Shown here: positions 22,334 through 32,751 of the stretch, piece by piece
Layout of the letters: every line of letters starts with the position of its first letter
How positions within the stretch are numbered: position 1 is the stretch's first letter
From: Pleurostoma richardsiae
Lineage: Eukaryota > Ascomycota > Sordariomycetes > Calosphaeriales > Pleurostomataceae
Length of the DNA: 61,241 nt
NCBI GenBank assembly: GCA_030052745.1
Contig: JANBVO010000082.1
Location: forward strand, 1-61,241
Direction of reading: 5' to 3'
Made by a program: the position numbers and the translations under genes
The notes under the pieces: generated by a model
The model's database searches: none
Told to the model about the DNA's origin: nothing
What the model saw: the letters and a program-made list of their open reading frames with translations, nothing else

Positions 22334-23908
22334 CTAGAAAGGCTCTGATGGAGGTATGTCAGCAAGGACCTTGTAGAAGCTTTGTAGAATACAGTACGGA
22401 AACGTACGATGAATGTTCACCCAAGCCGCAAAAGACTCGGCAAACTCTCGACAGACTGTCAGATATGGCCAAGCATCCGTCTGCTGCGGAAAGAAATCTG
22501 CATTAGTCCATCTAGTTATCTCGCCCCCGAACCAGACTCCCTCCCTGGAGAGTTCGCTAATTGCCATATCTAGCCTGCACCCGATCTCCAATGACTCAAA
22601 TCCGGGCATCCGTGTCTCGAGCAGCTTAGTATAGATCGTGAGCGCGCAGAGGCGGAGCTCCTTAGCTTTTTGCAATCGCAGCTCTTGGGTTTCCAGGAAC
22701 GTGAGCATATCTGGCTCGAACTCCTGCGCCATCATCAAGCCTTCCTCGTCCCACTGTGTATGGGCGATTTTCACTATTCGGCCAGTGCCAATCCCATCTC
22801 CAACGATAAAGACACGAAGCTCCCCTAAACTCGCGAAACTTTCGACGTGCTCCTGGTGAAACCAATGACTTTCCGAGCTGGAACGGGAACCGGCTGCTTT
22901 CGAAGCTTCGCCTGGGAGACAACACGACAGTCTGAGACGATCCCCTCGCTCGGAGACAATGACATCGGAGCCGCCACAGCTGAAGGAGCGCTTCACGACC
23001 ATCTTGGTAGATACTGATAGAGGAGGCAGCGTGCATTCCCCGAGCCCAAAACACGTCTTTGGCCTCCAACCTTTGATTTTCTCGGCGATGTCATCGAGCT
23101 GTTTGATGTCTCCAATCTTTCGTTCGCTGAAAAAGACTTCTTCTCTCCCTGGATATACCTGGACCTTGCGGTTGACATCGCAGATGTACTTCATGGTATC
23201 ATAGAAATCGGAAAGTTTCATAGATCTTTCATCAGGATATGTCGTCCTCGTCACAAACACCAGAAGGCTCTCTTGCATTTCCGCCTTCGCCGCGTCCATG
23301 ACGAGTCGCGTCAGCAGCTCGGGTTTTAGCGATTTCCAGTTTCTCACATCGACCAGCTTGAGATTGCTTGAGGGCCCCGTAGCCAAGAGGACCGTAGCGA
23401 GTGACTGATGGATATAAGTGCCGTCTCTGGATACAAACGATCTTCCAAGTTGATCCTTATACTCAACCGCGCGGTCGAGCTGACTCGATTCTATGGGTCG
23501 GAACATAGCCGCTCCCGCTCGATCGTGGTGAATCGAGATTGTAGCGTGACGAGAGATCGGATCTTTATCCTCAGGAACACCAATCCAGAAGATGCCGGTG
23601 TAAGGCTGCTGCCGGATCCGGTCGCTGGCACCATGGTTGTGAGTCGCACTCTCTTCGTGACGCATCTTCCAGCCCATTTGGTCCTTGCACGCTTGCCATT
23701 TCACTTCACAGCCTTTCACTGCGCAACCCCAGTATATGATGACGTCTCCTTTGACTTTAAGCATCTTTGATGAGTACCCCTCGCTCACAACGTATTTTTC
23801 CACGCGCTCCCTGATCGAAGCCACGCTGTGTGGGCCCCAGTTACAGGGAGGTAGGGGCAGAACAGCCATACCAGATATCAGTGCAAGATTTGAGTGGCAC
23901 CCTCTCAA
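22334..23908 (-). CDS. Zinc-finger (WRKY-GCM1/FAR1-like) plus ATP-grasp-like protein
   Basis: A single-exon protein of 524 residues. Residues about 32-92 (RVEKYVVSEGYSSK ... GCAVKGCEVKWQA ... ATHNHG) look like the zinc-binding fold of FAR1/MULE/WRKY-GCM1 DNA-binding domains; likely ligands are C62, C67, H90 and H92. The C-terminal half carries three blocks arranged as in ATP-grasp ligases: KMVVKRSFSCGGSDVIV (302-318, nucleotide loop), WFHQEHVESF..GELRVFIVG (349-370), and CRLDMAIS...GGEITRW (444-467, metal-binding Glu). Fungal relatives I recall have NEITRW at the last site; here Asn is Gly, so metal binding may be weakened. The fold call is my inference from motif order. Function and substrate are unknown. 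The ATG at 23908 is the first in frame; M14 is an alternative start. Confidence 0.7.
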   Translation of the reverse strand: MRGCHSNLALISGMAVLPLPPCNWGPHSVASIRERVEKYVVSEGYSSKMLKVKGDVIIYWGCAVKGCEVKWQACKDQMGWKMRHEESATHNHGASDRIRQQPYTGIFWIGVPEDKDPISRHATISIHHDRAGAAMFRPIESSQLDRAVEYKDQLGRSFVSRDGTYIHQSLATVLLATGPSSNLKLVDVRNWKSLKPELLTRLVMDAAKAEMQESLLVFVTRTTYPDERSMKLSDFYDTMKYICDVNRKVQVYPGREEVFFSERKIGDIKQLDDIAEKIKGWRPKTCFGLGECTLPPLSVSTKMVVKRSFSCGGSDVIVSERGDRLRLSCCLPGEASKAAGSRSSSESHWFHQEHVESFASLGELRVFIVGDGIGTGRIVKIAHTQWDEEGLMMAQEFEPDMLTFLETQELRLQKAKELRLCALTIYTKLLETRMPGFESLEIGCRLDMAISELSREGVWFGGEITRWTNADFFPQQTDAWPYLTVCREFAESFAAWVNIHRTFPYCILQSFYKVLADIPPSEPF

Positions 23909-25167
23909 GGGTAATTCTGATTGTTATGACGGGCTTGTGTCGTATGACAAGCAGAATGGCTTCCTCTGCTAGCAACCTCTCCCTCTCGTCGCTTGCTTTC
24001 CAGTTTGAGGGATCACATCTGCACGAGTTTTGTAGACACACGTGCTGACTGGCCTTATGTCAAAGACTGTCTCCCGCGCAAGGGTCACGAAGTGCGTGGT
24101 CCTTGGTTGGTAAGTAAAGAGCAATCGTGAGAGGGTGCCGAGGAGGAGCGCGCTACTGTAGCTATGAGGGCTACTATGCTCTTCGCCCCAGGCCAAAGTT
24201 TCGGCTGGGCGACTGGTTCTACGGGCGGTGTGACGACCTGAGCTTAGCCTTCTCCACGCTGAAATCCTCTTCGGAGGTCATGTATAAGACCCAGCGCACC
24301 ACGGCTGAGGCTGGCAGCATTTGTATGGTCCTGCAGTTCAGGGCTCACCCTGGCCTTAGTTCCCGAGAGCACGCTCTCTCATTTAGACCATTCCATTAAA
24401 TGAGATTACCCGCTGCCTCAGGGCGCCAGCGGTATAGCGTATCCTTAGGCGATAAAAGAATACCTAGCTGCATGATATCTTAGCATCCGATTGGTGACCG
24501 GCGTCGGAAAGAGGAAAAGTACCTTACACAGCAGAAACACCGTTATCGCACCGATTCTTGATGGCCGTACCCCTCGGGTTTTCTGGAGACTTCAGTATGC
24601 GATGACACGTCATTCACGTCTGCCCTGTTCTAACACTGTGAGCGTCCAGCTTGGGTAGCTAGTCAGTGATGTTAGTAAATATAACGCCATTGCTAAGTCA
24701 CATACTAGACGACAAAAGAGGGGCCTAGTCTCGTCTGTAGATTCAGCACAATGTAACCAATATTCCTACTATTGTATACGATATAGCACAGGTTGCGAAG
24801 CAGTCGCTTTGTAATAGTGTCTTAAGAGTATCGTGGCCATCTCATTTCTGATTGCCTACAGGCCGTCGTATCATTATATAGTCCGGCTCCTGTAGCAATT
24901 GCAGGAGCAAGCTGATAGAGGACCACCTGGACCAGTATAGCAAGTGCTCGCCTTGTGTGTTCATCGCCACTGCGATAGCGTGCATGAACGGCCTCTCACT
25001 GTAACGCAGATCCCAGTGCAGGGATTCCTACCCAATCACCTCATGGTTATCTTATGTACAGGTCTGGCCCGAATTCGATCTCGGTCCACATCTTCAATAG
25101 GTTGCCCGCTAGATATTGTGCATCTACAGCACTTCCTTCGCAGCTGGTTACCATATTCAACCCATAA
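23909..25167. other. Intergenic, relatively AT-rich
   Basis: About 1.26 kb. The part from about 24400 to 24930 is richer in A and T than most of the window. No gene, transposon or tRNA signature was found. Confidence 0.5.
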
Positions 25168-25774
25168 TGTCCATTCACGAGTTCGATTCCTCCAATTCGG
25201 GTTTTACACGTTCTAAATTCTCTAACGCTTCCCTAGAGCCGAGTCTTCGCATGTCGAGCACAGCGGGGCCCATCTCATCTCGAAAGGCATCGTGACGAGC
25301 TACCGTCTCACGGATGATATGTACCAGGTTGTCGAGCAGAATGGTCAGAGTCACTTCTACCTCCTGAAAGGCGGAGCAGACTTTATCTTCCAACGGCTGC
25401 AAGACGGCGACGTACCAAAGCGTAAACTGTCAAGAGTGCGTCGTGGTATATGTACATGGGCCGCCCTACATGACCCAGGTATCACCCTTATCTACAACAC
25501 GGTATGGTGTTGGATAGTCGGCAAAGACATGAGCATGGAAGAAAATCAGAAATGGGTGAACTATTACAGGAGATTTGCAAGGGAGGCTGATTGGAGCGAA
25601 CGCCGACACATCCTCAGAGAGTCTTTGCAAAATCTGCCAAGATGGACTCGCCGGGATATATTAAAACTGCTGTCTCTTTTTTCCCTCGACGGTAATGCGG
25701 AGCTGCGCGCACATTGTGTCCATGACGCGTCACTATCTTCTCTAGTTAATGATATTGAGTGGCGATCAAGATGA
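25168..25774 (+). pseudogene. Unknown gene with a frame break near 25290
   Basis: From ATG 25168 a 43-codon frame (MSIHEFDSSNSGFTRS..) ends at a TGA at about 25294. The next frame takes over without a gap and runs to 25774, with SYRLTDDMYQVVEQNG, LLKGGADFIFQRLQDG, and a helical C-terminus (RRHILRESLQNLPRWTRRDI). A single-base change near 25290 would join them, giving about 200 residues. No splice signals explain the shift. I recognise no family. The second part has coding-like composition in a locally less GC-rich region. Confidence 0.4.
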
Positions 25775-25910
25775 AGGGGACAATTCGCCGATCAAATGTA
25801 AGCTCAACTCGCCGAAGTACTTGCAAATCTCAAGGACTAACCAAGAGCTGCAGACAAGAGTGCATTGTAGTAGACCGATCTTCTCTGGTCCTATTAGGCC
25901 CTGGCTCCGG

Positions 25911-27271
25911 CTACTGGCTGTCCTGATACTCTCTCCAATGCTCGGCTTCGCAATCGTGTGCTCTCATTGACAGGCTTCTGGTATGCAAAGTATATCTGTC
26001 CGATGTTAGCAAGGGTTTGCGCAGATCAGAGGCTCCCGCTCTAATGTATCCGCCTGGTTTCGTGCCCTTCGGATCATTCCTCGCCATCGCACACGAGGCT
26101 GTCGTCTCTTTGACCAATCCGCCCAAGTCAGAAGGCGCGTAGAGATATTCTCCAGTCCGAGGTCGAAAAGACTCCAGGTTGAAGGCCAAGCTGCCTCGTG
26201 AGCTCGTTATTTGGCCAATGCCAACCGGCCACCGAGGTTTCGTTTCCTCGACCGCCACGAACCTAGCCTGTTCCATCCAGACCTTGAACTGCTGAGCGCA
26301 CCGGAAAGAACGTCCTCGCCTCTCGCCAGCATCGACAAACACCTCAAGCCATAGGCTCAAGCTTGTATCCGGTTCTTTCGTCCCGGCCTCCTGTTCAATC
26401 CGAGAAGATCTCGCAGCTCGAGGTGGCTCCCTCGCTCAAGCGTTCTGTTCTGGGCCGTCAGCACCTGGTCCATATCAAAATTTGGTACCGACTCGCCTGT
26501 GCGTCTCTCTGATCTTCAAAGGTTCCATGGAACATCCGGCTAAATCCTGAATATGTATGTAGTCAAAGGGTCGCCAAAGTCGACATTCTTCAACTCGTCC
26601 ACTTCAAATTGACAGTCTGGAGGCACCCACACGCTGTACTAGCTGCTGATCTGTGAATCGCGCTTCGTAAGTATCAAAGCAGCGAGGCAGACGCATCGGG
26701 TTCCGGTCGACTACGACCTCTGACTCTGGATGTTTGTCCGCTTGCTCACGTTCGCCAATCCATACCTGGTTCTACGGGAGAGCATATATTGAGACCAACT
26801 GTCCACAAGCAGCGCCAGGACCCACGTCGAGGACGCGCGGCCGCTGAACTGGAGCACGGTGAAGCCTGCCCTCAGGCATGTCATGAGGGCTGTCATTGGC
26901 GAAGCTCGTGCAGGAGATCTGGAACGGTCCCCTGCAACCAGACATACGTGACCGTACATGACCTCGTCACCCCGTAGTCTACGCCAGTCAGCCAGTCAGC
27001 CGTCACGCTGGAAGACCACGCCTCACCTGCACTCTTTGCATGGTAGTCTAGAGGATTCTCCTCGACAAGCTCATAGTCGTCCGATGAGGACCAGGCCACG
27101 GAGCTGCGACCTGGCCCGAACGCAGTCTCTTCGTCGTCCTCCTGAGGCAGCTGTGAGGCAGGCGGAACAGTGCCTCTTTTAGTAATCTGCGTCGCCGACT
27201 CATCCCGAAAGGGTGGACGTGGCGAGCCTGGAGTCTACACTTTCGCTTCCGATCGTGCTGTTGTCGCTCAT
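25911..27271 (-). pseudogene. LaeA-like SAM methyltransferase pseudogene
   Basis: LaeA-like methyltransferases are a large fungal class I SAM-dependent family, many of them tied to secondary metabolism. Family landmarks appear in the right order but in different frames. The start at 27271 reads MSDNSTIGSESVDS. Then come DDYELVEENPLDYHAKSAG, the SAM motif I block RPRVLDVGPGA (usually RVLDVGTGTG), ADKHPESEVV, and WVPPDCQFEVDELKNVDFGD (usually P.C.FE.DD). The C-terminus has FKVWMEQARFVAVEETKPRW (the AGF..V.E...P.. block) and a final helical region to 25911. A stop follows directly after motif I, and frameshifts lie between blocks. A possible relic intron (GTGAGG donor, TTGCAG acceptor) remains near 26935-27020. 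The gene cannot make a full enzyme as it stands. Confidence 0.75.
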
Positions 27272-27960
27272 CGTGCCTCGAATTTAAAGAGAGCGCCAAA
27301 GAAGCAGCGGCCTGTGCAAACTTAAATATGCCGTCAGCTCTCAAGTGCCGGGCCCCTGTACGTGTTGAGAAGTGGAGCTCTCGCGGTAGTGAGAGCTGGG
27401 CCTAGCTGCTAGTCCAACACGCCAGGTCGCTGAACTTGGTAAGGACTAACACCGGCCTAGCACAGGCTGCCCGGTGGGGCCTAGCTCCATCTGCGTTCAG
27501 GAAAACCACTGTAGTGGCACCTCTCTCGCGTGGTGTTCACCCTGAAGGTGCTAGCCGGATACCGCTGGGCGCTGCTGGATTACTGCTAAAGCCGCTGAGG
27601 AAACAAAGCCGTAGAACTGCACACCGGCGGTTTACAAGCCACATGAATTACGCATCATGGCGCCCTCTTCTGCGGGGCTTCTGACGATTGTTCCAGTGGT
27701 AACTCTATACCATGAGTTCTATGATTGAGTCGGATAACCGGTCCAGTGGATATGCACCCTCTGACGTTCAGGCCGCATACTTGCACAACCGGAAACGGCA
27801 CGGGCAATTCCTGGAGTGTGGCAGAGTAATGCTCGAATTGTCTCTGGATATAAACCTTGATGTCTGATTACTCGGAAATCCTCATTACGAAAGAGAAAAT
27901 AAGAAGAGAAGCCCCGAATCTTCCGTCATCCATGTCCAATTTAGTCATGTCCACATTCGA
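27272..27960. other. Intergenic spacer
   Basis: About 690 bp; no recognisable gene. Chance frames only. Confidence 0.45.
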
Positions 27961-29186
27961 TCACTGACTTCTGTATGCATCCCAAGATCTCACGAGTCTG
28001 GGATCGCACCTTGGATAGCGAAGCCTCCGGCCATCCCTCAGATATACTGTGAGAGCCCTAGGCTCGACCCCTGTAGAAGCAGGAGGATCTGCAGCCGGCT
28101 GGCGACCGCCGACGAGCTCCTCGATGCATCTTAGGATATCAGCTGTGAAAGACTCATCTTTTATCCTAATGGAGATGTCAGGAACACCGCCATAAAGGGA
28201 TGGTGGATGCGGACGGCTGGAGCTCAGTTGGGTAACAGGTTTGGCGCGTCTCGACCCCAGCGCCCGAGCTTGTCTCCCTTTGTTTAGGTTTGACTGTGGC
28301 CAGGCGTATTCTTCATCGCAGAACTCTGTCGAACAGTGCCGCGTGCTTGATAAAGGTAGTTCTTTCGAAATCTCTCCATTGCTCGTTGATTCAGCGCCTC
28401 GACGTATGCCGACGTCCCTTTGCATGAGAGCCTGAATGTGGATAACGATGGACCAGCCACGTCAACGTTGAAACGCCCTTGCGCTTCACGACTGAGGAGA
28501 CCAAGGAGCCTAAATGTGCCATCACTGAGCCACAGTGCCGTGCTTGTCCCGCGAGAGTCGTGTTCGCACGTCCTCGGGCGACTGCAAACAATGAGAAGGC
28601 CGGCACGCCTCTTCGCTTTCCGGACCGCGTCACGAAACCTAGCAGCACAATCCATCATGAATCGGTTGTCCGGCTCAGACAGGCGAAAAGACAAGCTAGA
28701 GTTATCTGATGCCTGCGCCACTGTAACGATGGCTGTGCTGGCTCTGACCATCGAGAATTGGTCGGAGAAGAAATCATAGTCTCCGGCGGTCAGACGCGCT
28801 CGCTACTTCAGACTCCATGGAAGCAACTCACAAGTGGCAAGGACAACTCTCCCAAACCCATCGACGTCGCTCTGAGGCCATGCATCCATCTCCACCGTTT
28901 TACCCTTGCAAGCTACGCAAAACGACCCTGCAGAGGTTTGTCTAACGTGGCTCGCGATGGCCCTGACGTGATGGTCCCGGGATAACGGGATCGCCCACGC
29001 AACAGCATTTGTCCGATCTGACGGTTCGAGTAAGCTAAACATCCTGCAACGAACATAGAGATTGAACATACTTTTGAAATATGCAGCCGGGAAGACGACG
29101 AGCCTAGCCCCTTGGATCGATCCCTCTAGTTTGAGATCCTGCGGAGCGAGCTGAAAGACGACAGCCGTCCCTTTGACAGGCTCCAT
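27961..29186 (-). pseudogene. Unknown protein with an in-frame stop and a later frame change
   Basis: From ATG 29186 the frame reads MEPVKGTAVVFQLAPQDLKL, then ARLVVFPAAYFKSMFNLYVR, to a TAG at 28803-28805. The same frame continues straight on after the stop (RARLTAGDYDFFSDQFSM...) through SSLSFRLSEPDNRFMMDCAARF, to about 28330. Coding-like sequence then moves to another frame and ends at 27961 (SLYGGVPDISIRIKD, RDGRRLRYPRCD). So one base change (for example CAG to TAG) and one indel or unrecognised intron would restore about 400 codons. Local pieces resemble a cytosolic regulatory protein, but I recognise no family. Stop-codon readthrough is possible but not indicated. Confidence 0.5.
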
Positions 29187-29888
29187 TCAAGCCGCGGAGT
29201 CTAGAAACTACAGGCCGTTGGCATTTGAAGTGCATCATGAAGGGGAGGCTCATCTATATAGCCCAGCCACGTCATTAAAGGATGAGATTGTCGGTGAAGA
29301 CCGCTTCACCACGGCCCCATGATTCTGTGGCACCCTTCATGCTGCAAGGTTTATATACAACCGTGACGGTCCCGCAGGACAGGCACACTGCAGGGCTGCG
29401 TGAGCAGCATCCTAGCCAGGTCGCGCGTGATGCCTCCGTAGGGGCAGTTGCAGAGCCATTGTTCTTTCAGGGGGTCGCTCGGAAGGACTTAGTGCTGGGC
29501 CGACGCCTACTGCAGTCCCGGCCAGGCGCATCGGCTGCTGGCGGTTGTTGTGGACGCGCAACGGTGCAGCCTCACGGTTAATGCCTAACCGGCGCTGTGG
29601 CAATGCAATATATTGACGCCGGCAGCTGGTTCCGGACTGCAAAGTGGGGCCCGACGACCCGCCTGCCACGATACTTTCACCGCAGTTTTCGGCATGATAT
29701 CTGTCACCTGGCAGGCAGCTGTATTGCGGCTCTAAGGAAGGCCGGAGCCAACATTAGGAGCATGCTTGACACATACAGTGCATGATACTGTGCATGGATT
29801 CTAGGGGCACCCTATAAGGTTAGAGTATTCAATCATATGAATGTTGCCCCCACACAAGAGGTTGCCCCTTGACCCACTTCTCTGCCCA
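29187..29888. other. Spacer upstream of the minisatellite
   Basis: 700 bp between a minus-strand start and the repeat array, so it may hold promoters in both directions. No gene or element recognised. Confidence 0.4.
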
Positions 29889-30160
29889 GAGGTGCGTCTT
29901 CGCCCCTCGATCCATTTTCTGCCAGAGGTGCGTCTTTCTCCCTCGATCCATTTTCTGCCAGAGGTGCGTCTTCCCCCCTCGTCCACTTTCTTGCCCAGAG
30001 GTGCGCCTTTCCCCCTCGTCCCATTTTCTGCCAGAGGTGCGTCTTCCCCCCTCGTCCCATTTTCTGCCCAGAGGTGCGTCTTCGCCCCTCGATCCATTTT
30101 CTGCGTCTTCCCCCCTCGTCCCATTTTCTGCCAGATGTGCGTCTTCGCCCCTCGATCCAT
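29889..30160 (+). repeat. Minisatellite of about eight 36-37-bp units ending at a start codon
   Basis: The unit reads roughly GAGGTGCGTCTTCSCCCCTC then GWYCCATTTTCTGCCA. Eight copies follow one another; copies 3 and 5 are 37 bp, and the junction of copies 6 and 7 has lost about nine bases. The last copy stops 6 bp before the ATG of the next gene (30166). The plus strand is strongly C/T-rich. Because the unit contains no stop in several frames, long open frames run through it on both strands; these are by-products. An in-frame reading into the downstream gene is open, but it has no ATG. Confidence 0.95.
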
Positions 30161-30165
30161 TCAGC

Positions 30166-32516
30166 ATGCGCACTCGAGAGAAGGCTCGTCGGCATCGAGA
30201 AGAGGCGAAACAGGAGTTTGAAGAAAAAATTAGAGCGGAAAATGTTGAGAAGCTCCAAAAGGTTCTAGACAAACTCAAAGATAATCCGAACTACAAAATC
30301 CCCATCAAGGCAAAACACCGAGTCCCCTTTCTGGAAGACACAGCCGAATGGCGATATTCAACCCCGGGTCACCCGCTGAAAAGACTGTCTCTCGCCGGCT
30401 TCATCAACTTTTCTACACGACTCAGCCGCTCCAGCTGGAACGACTTCCAGAACTACCCGGAGGTCGAAAAAGAGCTGTTGAAGGCTTTTAAATCTTCAGC
30501 ACCACCTGTCGAATACCCTAGATGGCCCGAGTGGTATAATTACTGCGAGCAAGTCGGCAGGAAAAGGCCCGACCTGGCGAGCAAATGTCTATTAGGTGAC
30601 CTGCAATTCTACCGCCTGCGTCTTTGAAAATCACTGACGGCGAAGCAGAAGGACTATGCTGCTACTATGAAGGCTTAGCGCCTCACGAGGAGGACAACCA
30701 GCTCTTGCGGGCTCATCTCAACCGCCCTCTGACCTCGACGCCTCGCCGCGACGGTGACGGCGGCCCAAACACTGCCTCCAAGAAGAGACGCGCGGCCCCC
30801 CTCGTCGCGCCTAATCCGAAGAAACGCGCGACTGATCCGGCGGAATACGATGGCACCGACACATGCTCAGGCGGTGATGGAGCAGGGCGGGATGGGACGC
30901 CACAGACAGAACAGCGTGGCCTTGCGGTAGACTCGACCAGCAACCCAGATGTTGGCCCGGTGAATCGCAGCCCCTGGATGATGGGGGTTCTAAACAATCC
31001 CCTAGTCCACTCGAACGATGCTCCCAGCCATTCGGCACGCGACAGTTCCGCGGAGACCACCTCATATCAAGAGCGGGATGGCCTTGCTGATGATCCGAGA
31101 CAAGTCGGTGTTCCGGGGACGTGCCCCGATATGTACCGGGCAGGATATTATGATGCCCATGTCGACACATCTTGGGCGAGATCAGCGACGGCATCGGCAC
31201 CACAGCTTGGAGTTCCGTTCGACAAAAGTCACGCTGTTTCCGTTGACTCGCTATTGGCTTCCGACAGCTCGACACAAGCCCCGCCCGCAACGACCGCCTC
31301 CCAATTTGCCGTCTGGCACACTACTGCGCAGGGCGGCAGTCCGCCGACCTTCTCTGGACACGAGATACCTTCGAATAATGACACCGATCTCATATCTGGA
31401 TCCATGCTCCCTCTGACGTCTGGAAACAGCAATTCAGCCATTGATACAAACCACCGGGGGCATTCCGAGACGCATGGTATTGCGAATACCCTTCGGGCTA
31501 TTTCCACAGGGACAGGAACTACGTCCGGTAGTCATCTTGGTGCCTCCACGTCCCACTTTGCTGCCTCCACGTCTACATTGGCAGATGCCTCGGTCCCGGC
31601 TGGGCCTTCCAATCCCCTCAATCCCTTCCCAGCGACTCTTTCCTTAGCAGTCTCCCCGGACCACGCAACAAGGCAGTCTATGCTTAGTTCAGAACCTGAG
31701 TACAGGCCTTTGTTGCCCTCAAGCTCCGACTTCGCCATTGCAGAGCCACCATCGCGGACATGCGCGACCTCACCCGCTGCCCGCACCGATCATGCCAGTG
31801 CGAGCTGCGAGGTGTATTCCAACCGACCTCAGCCTCCGTCCTCATGCACCGGCGTCTTGAATGGTGTCAGCGACCGATCTCGGCCAAGTCTCGGCCACAC
31901 TAACCTTCAGTCGCAGCGCTCCGGCGATCCATCTAAAGACGACGAGCAGAGCGTCTATTACTGCGATCGAAAACCGTACGCCATACTTGTAGGGCCAGAT
32001 CTAGAGCAACGTCGAGAACCATGTCGAGAGCCAGGTCAAGAGCTTGAGCGAGGTCGAGAAGTTATGACGATTTTAAATAAATACGCGCAATTCGCATTCG
32101 GGACCTTCGCGAACAGAATTAGACAGCGTGGTACCCTGTCCAGTGTCCATATATTCATGCCGCTGGACAGAAATGAGGACATGCACATGGACTGTGACGT
32201 GTTTCGCGATGAGGAAATAATGCGCCGTCTATTTCCCAAAGCAACTCTGGAAGGTAAGCCCAAAAGTCCTGCAGTGTAGAGACTGCAGCTAACCGTGGTA
32301 GAACCACTTTTAGAAGACGCTCATTTTGACGCGATCGCCTCCGTATTCGGCCAGAGGATATCTGACTTCATGCAGCGGAGCTCCACGAGGAACAAAGAAG
32401 GCGGCTTGACAACGAAGTGCTTGCAGGTTGAGAACAACCCAACAGGGTACAGAATGATGTTTCGTCTCTGCAACAATCCACAAGAGCTCTTCACTAGTCA
32501 AACTTCGCGCGGCTAA
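30166..32516 (+). CDS. Unknown 750-residue protein, three exons
   Basis: Exons 30166-30595, 30646-32253 and 32302-32516. Intron 1 (50 nt, GTGACC, CACTGAC branch, GAAG) and intron 2 (48 nt, GTAAGC, GCTAACC branch, GGTAG) keep frame exactly. The N-terminus is a basic, charged helix (MRTREKARRHREEAKQEFEE), probably a coiled coil to about residue 45. A folded-looking block follows (PGHPLKRLSLAGFINFSTRL, YPRWPEWYNYCEQVGRKRP). Residues about 170-560 are low-complexity, rich in Ser, Thr, Pro and Ala, with a basic KKRRAAPLVAPNPKKRA patch that could be a nuclear signal. The C-terminus is globular (VYYCDRKPYAILVGPDLE, FGTFANRIRQRG, FPKATLEEPLLEDAHFD). I do not recognise the family. A minisatellite directly abuts the start and may affect expression. 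Confidence 0.75.
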
Positions 32517-32751
32517 ACTCATCTCGAGGAAGAATGCTCGCTATGACACCATCTGGAAGTACGATCTTCCCGTCGCCAACCGGATCGTAACACGGTTTTT
32601 GATGGCCGGCTATGTAGAATACCACCAAACAGCCTTTACAATAAAGAGTTTTCTTTCCATCGCCACGGCAGTCGAACATGAATTCAGAGGGCCTCGTCGA
32701 CGAGAAGTCGTCTGTAACATCCAACTCCCGCCAAAGTTTCTCCTGTGACAT
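32494..32751 (-). CDS. Possible 85-residue protein, overlapping the previous gene's end
   Basis: The frame starts MSQEKLWRELDVTDDF and includes LYCKGCLVVFYIAGHQKPCYD, with four Cys and a short hydrophobic strand. Its stop lies 23 bp inside the end of the convergent plus-strand gene. Composition is coding-like, but it is short and has no known family. It could also be the last exon of a longer gene whose 5' part I cannot find. Confidence 0.3.
   Translation of the reverse strand: MSQEKLWRELDVTDDFSSTRPSEFMFDCRGDGKKTLYCKGCLVVFYIAGHQKPCYDPVGDGKIVLPDGVIASILPRDEFSRAKFD

Noticed and set aside
24400-24930. RIP-mutated transposon
   Set aside because: It is slightly AT-rich but has no long AT isochore, terminal repeats or transposon protein remnant.
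25145-25205. tRNA-like T-arm around GTTCGATTCC
   Set aside because: The bases flanking the loop do not pair, and no acceptor stem or A-box could be found.
29889-30160. CRISPR-like array
   Set aside because: Units are contiguous with no unique spacers, and the genome is fungal.
29801-30278. Long minus-strand open frames with repeated GRKWIEG/GEDAPL peptides across the minisatellite
   Set aside because: They arise because the 36-37-bp unit has no stops in most frames. All three frames on each strand are open there, and no start or splice context supports translation.
30596-30645. Programmed frameshift at CTT TGA between two long frames
   Set aside because: A 50-nt intron with a CTGAC branch joins the two frames exactly, so no frameshift is needed.
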